DNA of 64,000 nt from Octadecabacter sp. B2R22 (lineage in GTDB: Bacteria > Pseudomonadota > Alphaproteobacteria > Rhodobacterales > Rhodobacteraceae), in the NCBI RefSeq assembly GCF_018861045.1, contig NZ_JAHKQJ010000007.1:62001-126000 (forward strand). Direction: 5' to 3'. The translations under genes were made by a program, and so were the position numbers. The notes beneath the pieces were generated by a model. That model made no database searches, was not told the DNA's origin, and saw only the letters and a program-made list of their open reading frames with translations. Positions 45,891 to 53,431 of this stretch are shown here, in pieces. Within the stretch, counting starts at the first letter, position 1; every line of letters starts with the position of its first letter.

Positions 45891-46063
45891 TTCGATCCCA
45901 TCGTTATCGCGCGGGGGTTTCCCTATGGTTAATGACGCAGTAGGGCCGAATTATGGCAGTTGCGCCGAGCCGTCAAAGACTGTGGATTACCTAGCCACCT
46001 TGCCCCCGCGCGATCAAGGGGATACGCCTGTCGTGACGCGGGGAAAATTCGAAAGGACATGCC

Positions 46064-46660
46064 ATGTTTACAGGGATCATCACCGACGTGGGCACCGTTT
46101 TGGCCCTCGAAAATCGCGGTGATTTACGGGCGCGGATCGGCACGGATTACGACATTTCGGGCATAGAGATCGGCGCTTCGATTGCGTCAGATGGTGTTTG
46201 CCTGACTGTCGTGGACAAGGGGACTGACCCAAGTGGCTGGTATGATGTCGATATTTCTGCGGAGACTGTAAACCTGACCAATCTGAGTGATTGGGTTGTC
46301 GGGAAACGCGTTAATCTGGAACGCGCGCTTAAGGTTGGTGACGAACTGGGCGGGCATATCGTGTCTGGCCACGTGGATGGCGTAGCCCAAATCACTAAGA
46401 TGGTGGATGAAGGCGACAGTACCCGTGTGACACTCAAGGCGCCTGACGATCTAGCGCGTTTCATCGCGCCAAAGGGGTCCGTCGCGCTGAATGGGACGTC
46501 CTTGACCGTGAACGAGGTTGATGATGCTTCGTTCGGGATCAATTTTATCCCGCATACAAAGACAGTCACCACATGGGGGGACGCCAAAGTCGGCGACGCC
46601 ATTAACCTCGAGGTAGATACAATGGCACGCTATGTGGCGCGTTTGCAGGACTATTCGTGA
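46064..46660 (+). CDS. ribE: Riboflavin synthase, alpha subunit
   Basis: 198 residues. The two lumazine-binding repeats are visible: MFTGIITDVGTVLAL with GASIASDGVCLTV, and the second with GGHIVSGHVDGVAQI and GTSLTVNEV. The enzyme joins two 6,7-dimethyl-8-ribityllumazine molecules to riboflavin. It starts the second part of the riboflavin operon and its stop overlaps the GTG of the next gene by 4 bases (GTGA). GGGAAAATTCGAAAGGAC precedes the ATG. Confidence 0.96.
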   Translation: MFTGIITDVGTVLALENRGDLRARIGTDYDISGIEIGASIASDGVCLTVVDKGTDPSGWYDVDISAETVNLTNLSDWVVGKRVNLERALKVGDELGGHIVSGHVDGVAQITKMVDEGDSTRVTLKAPDDLARFIAPKGSVALNGTSLTVNEVDDASFGINFIPHTKTVTTWGDAKVGDAINLEVDTMARYVARLQDYS

Positions 46661-47214
46661 GCGGCATCGGCCATAACTCGGGCCGTGTGGATGAGCCGGG
46701 CAAAAGCTGGCGCACCCATGTTTGGGCCAAGGCGCGTCAGCAATTGATGCCAAAGCTCCCGATCGAGGTGATCCGCCGCCGTGTGGCCCGCGCCAAAGAA
46801 CTCGGGCTGCCCTATAAAACCTACGCGGGGCTGCGTGCTGCGTCTGGGGATGATCTGATCGGGTTTATGTTTTCCAACAATGCGTTGGATGTGTTGCGCC
46901 GCTCGGATGCCGTGCCTACGCCAAAGGCCGATAAATTAAGCGCGCTGAAAGATACGCGGACGCTGGGCGTCGTCCATGCTCCCATCGAGCCGACACAGTT
47001 GGTGCCGCCGTTAGAGGCGGCGTTCAATGCGCCAAAACCCTTGGCCCCGTGGGTGCAGACCCGCGCTGAGTTGCGCAATGTGTTCGCGGCGGCAGGTACG
47101 CCGTCCAGCCGCGTCGTGTTGATTTGCGAGACAGAATTAGAACGTGAATGGGCCGAAGCGGGCCGCATGGCGGGCGTTTTGAGCGCGTCCCAGTATTTTG
47201 AGGCAACACCATGA
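46657..47214 (+). CDS. Unknown protein with N-terminal GIGHNSG motif
   Basis: 185 residues, GTG start at 46657 coupled to ribE by a 4-base overlap. The N terminus MSGIGHNSG is a motif seen at the start of many otherwise unrelated alphaproteobacterial proteins. Residues 20-75 are basic and helical (WAKARQQLMPKLPIEVIRRR, RAKELGLPYKTYAGLRAASG), suggesting DNA or RNA binding; the C-terminal part is mixed. I do not recognise a function. Its stop overlaps the next gene by 4 bases, so it is fixed within the riboflavin operon. Confidence 0.7.
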   Translation: MSGIGHNSGRVDEPGKSWRTHVWAKARQQLMPKLPIEVIRRRVARAKELGLPYKTYAGLRAASGDDLIGFMFSNNALDVLRRSDAVPTPKADKLSALKDTRTLGVVHAPIEPTQLVPPLEAAFNAPKPLAPWVQTRAELRNVFAAAGTPSSRVVLICETELEREWAEAGRMAGVLSASQYFEATP

Positions 47215-47429
47215 GCGATGAAGCAATTGAGATCGTCCAAACACTTCATGACGATGGCGACGCACGCGTCGTTGAAATCGCGCGTCACCCAGAGGGGCAT
47301 TATACCTATGCCGAACTGCACCGAGAAGGCGACGAGTGGAATGCCGTTGACGGCGAGGTGCCAACATTCAAAACGGAATACGCAGCCTATTCAGCCGCAA
47401 TGCGCAATGTTGATTGGCTTTTAGACTGA
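47211..47429 (+). CDS. Small acidic protein of unknown function
   Basis: 72 residues, ATG overlapping the preceding stop (ATGA). It is acidic with many His, Glu, Asp and aromatic residues (ARHPEGHYTYAELHREGDEW in the middle) and no membrane segment or signal. Its placement between two coupled riboflavin genes makes it likely real. No family recognised. A 70-base gap follows before ribB. Confidence 0.7.
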   Translation: MSDEAIEIVQTLHDDGDARVVEIARHPEGHYTYAELHREGDEWNAVDGEVPTFKTEYAAYSAAMRNVDWLLD

Positions 47430-47499
47430 GCCGGGCACGCGCCCCTTTTCAACGGGCAGGCAAAGGGTTATTTGCGCTACAGTTGCTCAAAGGATCACC

Positions 47500-48630
47500 A
47501 TGAACCAGACGTTCGAAAAGCCCGGCCCTGTTGAAGACGACTGGAAAGACGCGATTTCCAGCATCGAAGACATTCTTGATGACGCGCGTAACGGCCGAAT
47601 GTTTGTGTTGGTCGATCACGAAGATCGCGAAAACGAAGGCGATTTGGTAATCCCTGCGCAAATGGCCACGCCCGATGCGATCAATTTCATGGCGACACAC
47701 GGGCGCGGGTTGATCTGTTTGACCTTGCCAGCAGAACGGCTTGATGCGCTGGGCTTGCAATTGATGTCTACGCACAATTCCAGCCGTCACGAAACAGCGT
47801 TTACGGTCTCAATCGAAGCCCGCGAAGGCGTGACTACAGGTATTTCTGCTGCGGATCGCGCGAAAACGGTTGCCGTTGCAATCGACCCGACCAAAGGCGC
47901 GACCGATATCGCCACACCGGGCCATGTCTTTCCGTTGCGTGCTCGGGCAGGGGGCGTTCTGGTCCGTGCCGGTCACACAGAAGCTGCCGTTGATATTTCC
48001 CGTCTTGCAGGGCTGAACCCGTCCGGTGTGATTTGTGAAATCATGAAAGACGACGGCGAAATGGCACGTTTGCCCGATCTGGTTGCCTTTGCGCAAAAGC
48101 ACGGCCTAAAGATCGGAACAATTTCCGATCTGATCGCCTACCGTCGCCGCAACGACAATCTGGTTCGCGTTCAGGGCGAAGAAACCATCACATCGGAGTT
48201 CGGTGGCGATTGGAAGATGAAGATCTACGCGGATGAAACCCATGGCGATGAACATATCGTTCTAACCAAGGGCGATATTTCCGGTGACGCGCCTGTCCTT
48301 GTGCGGATGCATTCCATGGATCCGATGCAAGACGTCGTCGGTATTGGCCCAAAGGGGCGCACCAATGAATTTGGTGAAGCTATGTTGCGTGTCGCCGAAG
48401 AAGGGCGCGGCGTTGTCGTGCTTTTGCGCGACACCGCGATGAAAATGCAGGCCCATGATGAGGTATCTCCTCAGACGTTGCGGCAATACGGATTAGGTGC
48501 GCAGATCCTGTCCTCGCTTGGGTTGGGGCAGATCGAACTGCTGACAAATTCACCCAAGCCCAAGATTGTCGGGCTCGATGCATATGGCCTTGAAATCATT
48601 GGCACACGTAAAATTTCGGAGCTTGGCTAA
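47500..48630 (+). CDS. ribB: 3,4-Dihydroxy-2-butanone 4-phosphate synthase with degenerate GTP cyclohydrolase II domain
   Basis: 376 residues. The N-terminal RibB domain (about 15-215) is intact: [20 protein letters not shown] (in part), [17 protein letters not shown], and [25 protein letters not shown] (in part). The C-terminal domain has the RibA fold ([39 protein letters not shown]) but the three zinc cysteines of true GTP cyclohydrolase II are absent. It is therefore a RibB with a noncatalytic RibA-like tail. Its TAA shares a base with the ATG of ribH. No FMN riboswitch is recognisable upstream. Confidence 0.93.
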   Translation: MNQTFEKPGPVEDDWKDAISSIEDILDDARNGRMFVLVDHEDRENEGDLVIPAQMATPDAINFMATHGRGLICLTLPAERLDALGLQLMSTHNSSRHETAFTVSIEAREGVTTGISAADRAKTVAVAIDPTKGATDIATPGHVFPLRARAGGVLVRAGHTEAAVDISRLAGLNPSGVICEIMKDDGEMARLPDLVAFAQKHGLKIGTISDLIAYRRRNDNLVRVQGEETITSEFGGDWKMKIYADETHGDEHIVLTKGDISGDAPVLVRMHSMDPMQDVVGIGPKGRTNEFGEAMLRVAEEGRGVVVLLRDTAMKMQAHDEVSPQTLRQYGLGAQILSSLGLGQIELLTNSPKPKIVGLDAYGLEIIGTRKISELG

Positions 48631-49169
48631 TGGCCGGATCATCACATCACATTCTTGAACGCCCGAATTTTGACATGCCTGTCAAAGTCCTGATCGTGGC
48701 GTCGCCCTATTACAAAGAGATCAGCGATAATCAGATCGCGGGGGCCGTTGCCGAACTCGAAGCCGCTGGTGCGACTTTGGATGTTGTCCACGTGCCCGGA
48801 GCGTTGGAGATTCCAACAGCGATCGGAATCGCAGAACGCATGAGCAGTTTTGACGGCTATGTCGCGCTGGGCTGTGTTATTCGCGGGGAAACCACGCATT
48901 ACGATACTGTCTGCAATGACAGTTCTCGCGCGATTCAACTGCTTGGCTTGCAGGGATTGTGCATCGGTAATGGCATCTTAACTGTTGAGACACAGAAACA
49001 AGCCGAAGTGCGGGCTGATCCGAAAGATCAAAACAAAGGGGGCGGCGCAGCAGCTGCGGCCTTGCACCTGATCGCACTCAGTCGTAAGTGGGGCAACTCT
49101 CGCCGGGGCGTTGGATTCACCAACGATATCTTGATGGCAGGCAATACGGATGGCAGCACCACAGCATGA
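48630..49169 (+). CDS. ribH: 6,7-Dimethyl-8-ribityllumazine synthase
   Basis: 179 residues. KVLIVASPYYKEISDNQ, VPGALEIPTAIGIAERM and GYVALGCVIRGETTHYDTVC are the substrate-binding segments, including the His of THYD. It condenses the ribB product with the pyrimidine intermediate, giving lumazine for ribE. It starts one base inside the ribB stop and ends overlapping the nusB start by 4 bases (ATGA). The N-terminal extension of about 15 residues is usual in this order. Confidence 0.96.
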   Translation: MAGSSHHILERPNFDMPVKVLIVASPYYKEISDNQIAGAVAELEAAGATLDVVHVPGALEIPTAIGIAERMSSFDGYVALGCVIRGETTHYDTVCNDSSRAIQLLGLQGLCIGNGILTVETQKQAEVRADPKDQNKGGGAAAAALHLIALSRKWGNSRRGVGFTNDILMAGNTDGSTTA

Positions 49170-49648
49170 CGCAAACGCAATCAAACCAGTCTGGCAACCA
49201 GCGGCGTAAAATGAAATCCGCATCGCGGCTTTATGCGGTTCAGGCGTTGTTTCAGATGGAACACAGCGGACAGACCATTGACGCAGTCACAGCCGAGTTT
49301 CTGAATTTCCGATTTGGCGAAACCTATGAAGGCGCTGAAATGATCGATGGCGACATTTCACATTTCAAAATGTTGGTTGAGCGGGCCGTGGATCACCAGG
49401 CAGAGATTGACCAGATGACAGATCGCGCACTTGTGGCCCGTTGGCCATTGGGCCGGATCGACCCAACATTGCGTGCCTTGTTTCGGGCCGCCGGCGTTGA
49501 GCTGATTGGCCGCGATACGCCGCCGCGCGTTGCAATTACCGAATACGTCGATGTTGCCAAAGCATTCTTTGAGGATGGCGATGAACCGAAGTTCGTAAAC
49601 GCGGTTCTGGACCATATGGCAAAAGAAGCCAAGCCTGAGGCGTTCTGA
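49166..49648 (+). CDS. nusB: Transcription antitermination factor NusB
   Basis: 160 residues from ATG 49166 (MTQTQSNQSGNQRRKMKSAS), coupled to ribH by a 4-base overlap. The NusB fold is recognised by ASRLYAVQALFQMEHSGQTI and the C-terminal VAITEYVDVAKAFFEDGDEPKFVNAVLD (in part). NusB with NusE binds boxA in rRNA operons. ribH-nusB linkage is very common in bacteria. Confidence 0.95.
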   Translation: MTQTQSNQSGNQRRKMKSASRLYAVQALFQMEHSGQTIDAVTAEFLNFRFGETYEGAEMIDGDISHFKMLVERAVDHQAEIDQMTDRALVARWPLGRIDPTLRALFRAAGVELIGRDTPPRVAITEYVDVAKAFFEDGDEPKFVNAVLDHMAKEAKPEAF

Positions 49649-49699
49649 CGCTTGGACATTGCGCCTTCAGCCCCTAAGTTAAGGGAAGGAGGCACTGTC

Positions 49700-50047
49700 A
49701 TGTCCACTCAAAAACACCCAAATCAAATGCCTGAACTCATCAAGCTTTATATCAAGAGCTGTTTGATCGGCTTTCTTGCGTCGGCGGTCTTTGTTGGTCT
49801 GCTGATCGGCTTTGATGTGAAGGGTCTGCGTGGCCTGATCTTGGGGTCTGACATCGGTATTGTCGCTGTCATGATGATCTGGATCTTTAACGGGATCGTC
49901 TTTGCGGGCGTGCAATTTGCCTTTGCAATCATGAGCATGGCGGAAGATGACGACGACGAACCACGCGGCGGTCGTCCCGCTAGAGTCTTTCTCGCGGAAC
50001 CGGTCCCCGTGCGCGTTGAGCGCCCTGCACAACGTCGTCGTGGATAA
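49700..50047 (+). CDS. Small membrane protein of unknown function
   Basis: 115 residues from ATG 49700, with a strong GGAAGGAGG site. Two hydrophobic segments (about residues 18-37 and 48-78) are followed by an acidic then Arg/Pro-rich cytoplasmic tail (EDDDDEPRGGRPARVF). It is conserved-looking behind nusB but I do not recognise a family. The probable noncoding RNA starts about 10 bases behind its stop. Confidence 0.75.
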   Translation: MSTQKHPNQMPELIKLYIKSCLIGFLASAVFVGLLIGFDVKGLRGLILGSDIGIVAVMMIWIFNGIVFAGVQFAFAIMSMAEDDDDEPRGGRPARVFLAEPVPVRVERPAQRRRG

Positions 50048-50055
50048 CTGTTCGG

Positions 50056-50232
50056 GATAAGGTGGCGGGCCCCGCAGCGACCGTAGAGGTCTAATTCCCG
50101 AGGACCTGTATGTACAGGTGGTAGCCAGGTAACGAAGCCAGAGCCCCGACAGCGCCAGCCACCTCGGATTTGCTTAAGGCCACTGGAATGTTGCCTCATG
50201 TTTACGAGAAGAGCAGAAGCCCGCCGCCTATA
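50056..50232 (+). ncRNA. Structured noncoding RNA candidate, possibly 6S RNA
   Basis: About 175 bases without a plausible ORF. The ends form a long-range stem: 50061-50070 (GGTGGCGGGC) pairs with 50219-50228 (GCCCGCCGCC), nine Watson-Crick pairs plus one G-U. Inside are local hairpins, for example CCTGTATGTACAGG (50105-50118) and CTCATGTTTACGAG (50195-50208), and GAGGT/ACCTC. Overall size, a G/C-rich closing stem with GCGGGCC at the 5' side, and a 3'-side hairpin resemble 6S RNA, the RNA that binds the sigma-70 holoenzyme. The identification rests on resemblance only. Confidence 0.45.
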
Positions 50233-50255
50233 CAGGTAGTGCGGCACAGCGGGTC

Positions 50256-50278
50256 AAACAAGGGCTAAGTGCTTGTTT
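50256..50278. terminator. Weak hairpin between the RNA candidate and the SRPBCC gene
   Basis: Stem AAACAAG (50256-50262) / CTTGTTT (50272-50278) with a 9-base loop that contains the stop codon of the minus-strand gene. It could end transcripts from either side, but it is A/T rich and short. Confidence 0.35.
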
Positions 50279-50696
50279 CCGGTGTTGGGGCTTCTCCGTT
50301 CAAGTGTCTACAAAGAGATCCGGCAAAGAAATGATCCCAGCCACGCGAGCAGACATCTAGGCACTGCAGGTCACTGTTTAACCCTTTGTGCGTCAACGTT
50401 ATTTCGCTGCCAGTCCCCGCCGCAGAGATGTCCCAGATCAGGGATGTCCCCTCCCATTCCTCGGTGTCTGGGACATCTTCAATAATCATATGCGCTTTTG
50501 TGCAGGGCCAGATCATTCTCAGAGCAGGATCCATCGGGTCAAAAGCGAAGGTTACATGGCTGTTGTTGAACCGAACGGTCGCACCGTCCTCTTTCATCTC
50601 AACCTGAGTAGACCACCAGAGGTGCATTTCTTTACGGATCGCATGGCTAGCCGCCACCGGAGCAGCAGGTACCGTTATGGTCGCACAATAGTCCAT
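50265..50696 (-). CDS. SRPBCC (AHSA1-like) protein
   Basis: 143 residues with the START-like/SRPBCC fold: an N-terminal beta strand (YCATITVPAAPVAASHAI), a central TVRFNNSHVTFAFDP and the C-terminal helix RGWDHFFAGSLCRHLNG. These proteins bind hydrophobic ligands in a deep cavity. It is the third gene of a regulator-SRPBCC-SRPBCC unit; its ATG is right behind the stop of the preceding SRPBCC gene. Ligand unknown. Confidence 0.8.
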   Translation of the reverse strand: MDYCATITVPAAPVAASHAIRKEMHLWWSTQVEMKEDGATVRFNNSHVTFAFDPMDPALRMIWPCTKAHMIIEDVPDTEEWEGTSLIWDISAAGTGSEITLTHKGLNSDLQCLDVCSRGWDHFFAGSLCRHLNGEAPTPETST

Positions 50697-51116
50697 TCAG
50701 CACTCCACCGTATGAATATCGTCGCGCATGCGGCCCAAGTGATCGTCCCACCCTTTGTCCAAAGCAAGCGTTAGACCGAAGGCGTCTTCGCCCTGCGGGA
50801 GACCGGAGTGTTCAAGAGAGAGCTGCGTGCCACCTGCGACTTCGGTCAAGGTCCAAGACACCGTGCTGACAGCATCGCCCATCGGGGCAATCGTAAATGT
50901 GTATTCCAGTTGGTCATGGGGCTGGGATTTTGTGACCTTGCCCCACATCAATCTGTCACCGGATTGCACGCCGTGCATCTCATAATCTGACCCTTCCGTG
51001 AGGGTCTGCGTGGGTTTGTGAAACCAAATCGCAAGCTTGTTCGGATCGGTCAGATAGGCCCAAACCTGTGCCTTAGTGGCGCGAAGATAGATGTTCTTTC
51101 TCAATACGTTGGTCAT
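50697..51116 (-). CDS. SRPBCC (AHSA1-like) protein
   Basis: 139 residues, AHSA1/START-like: KNIYLRATKAQVWAYLTDPN (in part) at the N terminus, SYxM-type RLMWGKVTKSQPHDQLEYTF in the middle, and LDKGWDDHLGRMRDDIH at the C terminus. It is a paralogue-like partner of the next gene. The ATG overlaps the stop of the ArsR gene by 4 bases, so it is co-translated with the regulator and should be under its control. Confidence 0.85.
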   Translation of the reverse strand: MTNVLRKNIYLRATKAQVWAYLTDPNKLAIWFHKPTQTLTEGSDYEMHGVQSGDRLMWGKVTKSQPHDQLEYTFTIAPMGDAVSTVSWTLTEVAGGTQLSLEHSGLPQGEDAFGLTLALDKGWDDHLGRMRDDIHTVEC

Positions 51117-51430
51117 TGGACGTCCTTTTCAATAGCAGATTTCAAATCACCCAAGCGGTCATCCCAGAAGGCGTCAAAGTAGGACAGCCAGTCTTTGATG
51201 GGGGCAAACGCGTTCGGGTTTAGGGTGTTGATCTTTTCACGACCTTCGGCACGAACCGTAATCAGCCCGCCGTCCGACAACACGGTGAGGTGCTTTTTGA
51301 CGGCTGCGCGGGTCATATCGAAGTTCTCCGCGACTTGCGCGATTGTCATGTCCTCTGTGCGGAGCATCAAAAGGATGTCGCGGCGAGTTGGATCAGCAAG
51401 GGCGCGGAAGAGGGGTTGGGGTTCGTTCAT
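51113..51430 (-). CDS. ArsR-family winged-helix regulator
   Basis: 105 residues from ATG 51430; the frame is open 7 codons upstream. The winged helix is clear: FRALADPTRRDILLMLRTED, AQVAENFDMTRAAVKKHLTV (recognition helix) and LSDGGLITVRAEGRE. It lacks the Cys metal site of true ArsR, and belongs to the group that is paired with AHSA1/SRPBCC genes, where the ligand is organic. Two copies of an operator-like motif lie 16-52 bases upstream of its start. Confidence 0.92.
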   Translation of the reverse strand: MNEPQPLFRALADPTRRDILLMLRTEDMTIAQVAENFDMTRAAVKKHLTVLSDGGLITVRAEGREKINTLNPNAFAPIKDWLSYFDAFWDDRLGDLKSAIEKDVQ

Positions 51431-51445
51431 TTTCGACTCACATAG

Positions 51446-51482
51446 TACCAAAAGGTTTCATGTTTATGTGATACCAAATGGT
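51446..51482 (-). promoter_or_regulatory. Two operator-like sites before the ArsR gene
   Basis: TACCAAAAGGT at 51446-51456 and TACCAAATGGT at 51472-51482, 26 bases apart. The second is the core of a 14-base palindrome ATACCAAATGGTAT (51471-51484). Positions fit autorepression of the ArsR-SRPBCC unit; mmcB starts 70 bases further on the other side. Confidence 0.6.
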
Positions 51483-51553
51483 ATTGCGTCAAGGGTGTTT
51501 AATCAAACGGCCTGAGTCTTGACGGATGTTCACATATTGTTCATGTTTGAGGG

Positions 51554-52030
51554 ATGCCTGATGACGCGATCCTAGATGACCTAACCGCCTATCAACCCGG
51601 CCAACTTCTTGCGCGGGGTGTATGCCGTCATCTTCGTAGTTTGGACTTTGTTTGTGTCGAAGAACTTGTGCCAACGCGAGGCCTACGCGTCGATGTCATG
51701 GCGCTAGGACCGAAAGGTGACGTCTGGATCATCGAGTGCAAATCCAGCCGAGCCGATTTTCAATCGGACAACAAATGGCAGGGCTATCTGGAATGGTGTG
51801 ATCGGTTCTTTTGGGCCGTCGATGCGGATTTCCCGACAGAACTGCTGCCCGATGATACGGGGCTGATCCTTGGCGATGCCTATGACGCGGAAATCGTCCG
51901 TATGGGGCCAGACGACAAACTGGCAGCCGCGCGGCGCAAAGTGATGGTGCACAAGTTCGCCCGCACGGCGGCGCAGCGGCTTCACAGCTTTCGCGACCCA
52001 ACGCACCACATGAAAAGCGGGATGCTTTAG
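51554..52030 (+). CDS. mmcB: MmcB-family DNA repair protein
   Basis: 158 residues. The nuclease-like core is seen in DVMALGPKGDVWIIECKSSRADF (in part), with an E-x-K motif of the PD-(D/E)xK type; the C-terminal VHKFARTAAQRLH is typical. In Caulobacter MmcB acts in the SOS/mutasome response with ImuABC. The start at 51554 is the first ATG; the next stop overlaps the convergent transporter gene by 4 bases. No LexA-type GTTC-N7-GTTC site was recognised upstream. Confidence 0.85.
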   Translation: MPDDAILDDLTAYQPGQLLARGVCRHLRSLDFVCVEELVPTRGLRVDVMALGPKGDVWIIECKSSRADFQSDNKWQGYLEWCDRFFWAVDADFPTELLPDDTGLILGDAYDAEIVRMGPDDKLAAARRKVMVHKFARTAAQRLHSFRDPTHHMKSGML

Positions 52031-52896
52031 CGCGGGTTTCGTGACAGGGCGAGCGATGCAACGCCGCTGGCAAAGATCACAGCCAGCCCGACGAAGGCGA
52101 TCCAGTCAGGCCAATCGGAAAACACCAGATACCCAAGCAAAGTTGCTGACAATAGCTGCGTGTAGATCAGCGGGGCGATGATGCTCGATGGCGTTGTTTT
52201 ACTAAGCGAGACGAGCAACAGGTTGCCAATCGCTGACCCTATGGCGCTGATCGCAATAAGTCCGAAAATGCCCCACGTGATCGCCTCGGGGCGCGCTGCC
52301 AGACCGAACGGGGCCAACAGGATGGCCCCCAACACCAGTTGTGAAATCAACAAAAGCCTTGGGCGGTATCTTGGTGCGATCCAGCGTGTGGCGACCACAT
52401 AGCTGCCGTGGAAAACGCCCGCCAAAATAGCAAATCCCATGCCGATCGTTGCCCCGAACCCAGGTTTCACGACCAGAAGAACGCCGATAAAGCTCAGCCC
52501 GAGTAAGAGCGTCCGAGAGGTCGTTACCTTTTCTTTCAGCACGATGACGGACAGCACATAGGCCACGATTGGCCCGACAAAGAAGGCCCCGAATGCATTG
52601 GCGACGGGTTCTGTGCGGAGCGCCGTCAGAATACAGCTGATGCCGGCCATAATCAGAAGCGCACGCAACCAAACACCGGGATCGCGCAGGGCAGGGGCGT
52701 CGCTGCGGGTTAGACCGCTGAATGGAATGAGAAGGACCGACGCCAGCGCAAACCGTGTCCACGCGACAAAAATCGGGCTAATTCCGTCTTGGGATAGAAC
52801 TTTGGCGGCTACGTCGCCCCCAACAATCAACGTCATCGACGTCAGCATGATGGCGCCGACCTGCCACAGCGGTGGCCCGTGCGGGGTCGTGGTCAC
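52027..52896 (-). CDS. EamA (DMT superfamily) transporter
   Basis: 289 residues, ten hydrophobic segments in two EamA repeats (about 10-135 and 150-280). LTSMTLIVGGDVAAKVLSQD begins the first; LIYTQLLSATLLGYLVFSDW marks the end of the second. Substrate unknown. It follows the DUF6324-like gene by 4 bases on the same strand and overlaps mmcB by 4 bases at its end. Confidence 0.86.
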   Translation of the reverse strand: MTTTPHGPPLWQVGAIMLTSMTLIVGGDVAAKVLSQDGISPIFVAWTRFALASVLLIPFSGLTRSDAPALRDPGVWLRALLIMAGISCILTALRTEPVANAFGAFFVGPIVAYVLSVIVLKEKVTTSRTLLLGLSFIGVLLVVKPGFGATIGMGFAILAGVFHGSYVVATRWIAPRYRPRLLLISQLVLGAILLAPFGLAARPEAITWGIFGLIAISAIGSAIGNLLLVSLSKTTPSSIIAPLIYTQLLSATLLGYLVFSDWPDWIAFVGLAVIFASGVASLALSRNPR

Positions 52897-52900
52897 TATA

Positions 52901-53089
52901 TCAGGGCTTTACGAGCCGCGCAGCTTTCGCAGCGGCCAGAATTTCCTCGGCGATTTCTTCAGCTTCTTCTGGAAGGAAATCCATAGGAATTTCAATGCCT
53001 TCGCCTTCGATGAACAGTCGGACTTGCCCATGATCTGTCGGCCCGATCTGCAAGTTCGCTTCGATGTCGCGTTCGGTATTGATGCCCAT
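52901..53089 (-). CDS. Small acidic protein, DUF6324-like
   Basis: 62 residues with a good GAGGAA site. The sequence is strongly acidic (FLPEEAEEIAEEILAAAKAA near the C terminus) and has no signal or membrane segment. It resembles the small DUF6324 proteins of Rhodobacterales, which have no known role. It is the first gene of a two-gene unit with the EamA transporter. Confidence 0.75.
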   Translation of the reverse strand: MGINTERDIEANLQIGPTDHGQVRLFIEGEGIEIPMDFLPEEAEEIAEEILAAAKAARLVKP

Positions 53090-53274
53090 GATAATGGTTC
53101 CTCGGAACTGCTGCTGTGTTTTAGTCCTTTGGATTTACCCTGCGCCTGTGGCCAATGACAAGGGGGCAGGCCCTTTCCTCGCGTGGTGGCCCCGTTGGGA
53201 TCTGCAAACCTTCAAAAAAAGACCACTGTATTGTCTTGCAATCGTGGCGGGGCCTCGCTAAATCCCCCCTTGTT

Positions 53275-53351
53275 GCCGCCTTAGCTCAGTTGGTTAGAGC
53301 ACTGGTTTGTGGAACCAGGGGTCCCCCGTTCGAGCCGGGGAGGCGGTACCA
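53275..53351 (+). tRNA. tRNA-His (GTG)
   Basis: Full cloverleaf: acceptor GCCGCCT/AGGCGGT (first pair G-U), D stem GCTC/GAGC, anticodon stem CTGGT/ACCAG with loop TTGTGGA and anticodon GTG at 53309-53311, T stem CCCCG/CGGGG with TTCGAGC. The discriminator base is A (53348) and CCA is encoded (53349-53351). The base before the acceptor is T, so no G-1 is encoded, in keeping with the alphaproteobacterial type. Confidence 0.97.
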
Positions 53352-53431
53352 CCACCCCTTATTTGTAGACGAGACGCTTTAGTCAGCCTGTCCTGCGTGA
53401 CATGATCGTCGCGCTGGCCTAAGAGGCGTTT

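Noticed and set aside
47430-47499. FMN riboswitch before ribB
   Set aside because: The 70-base gap is too short and lacks the conserved RFN sequence blocks.
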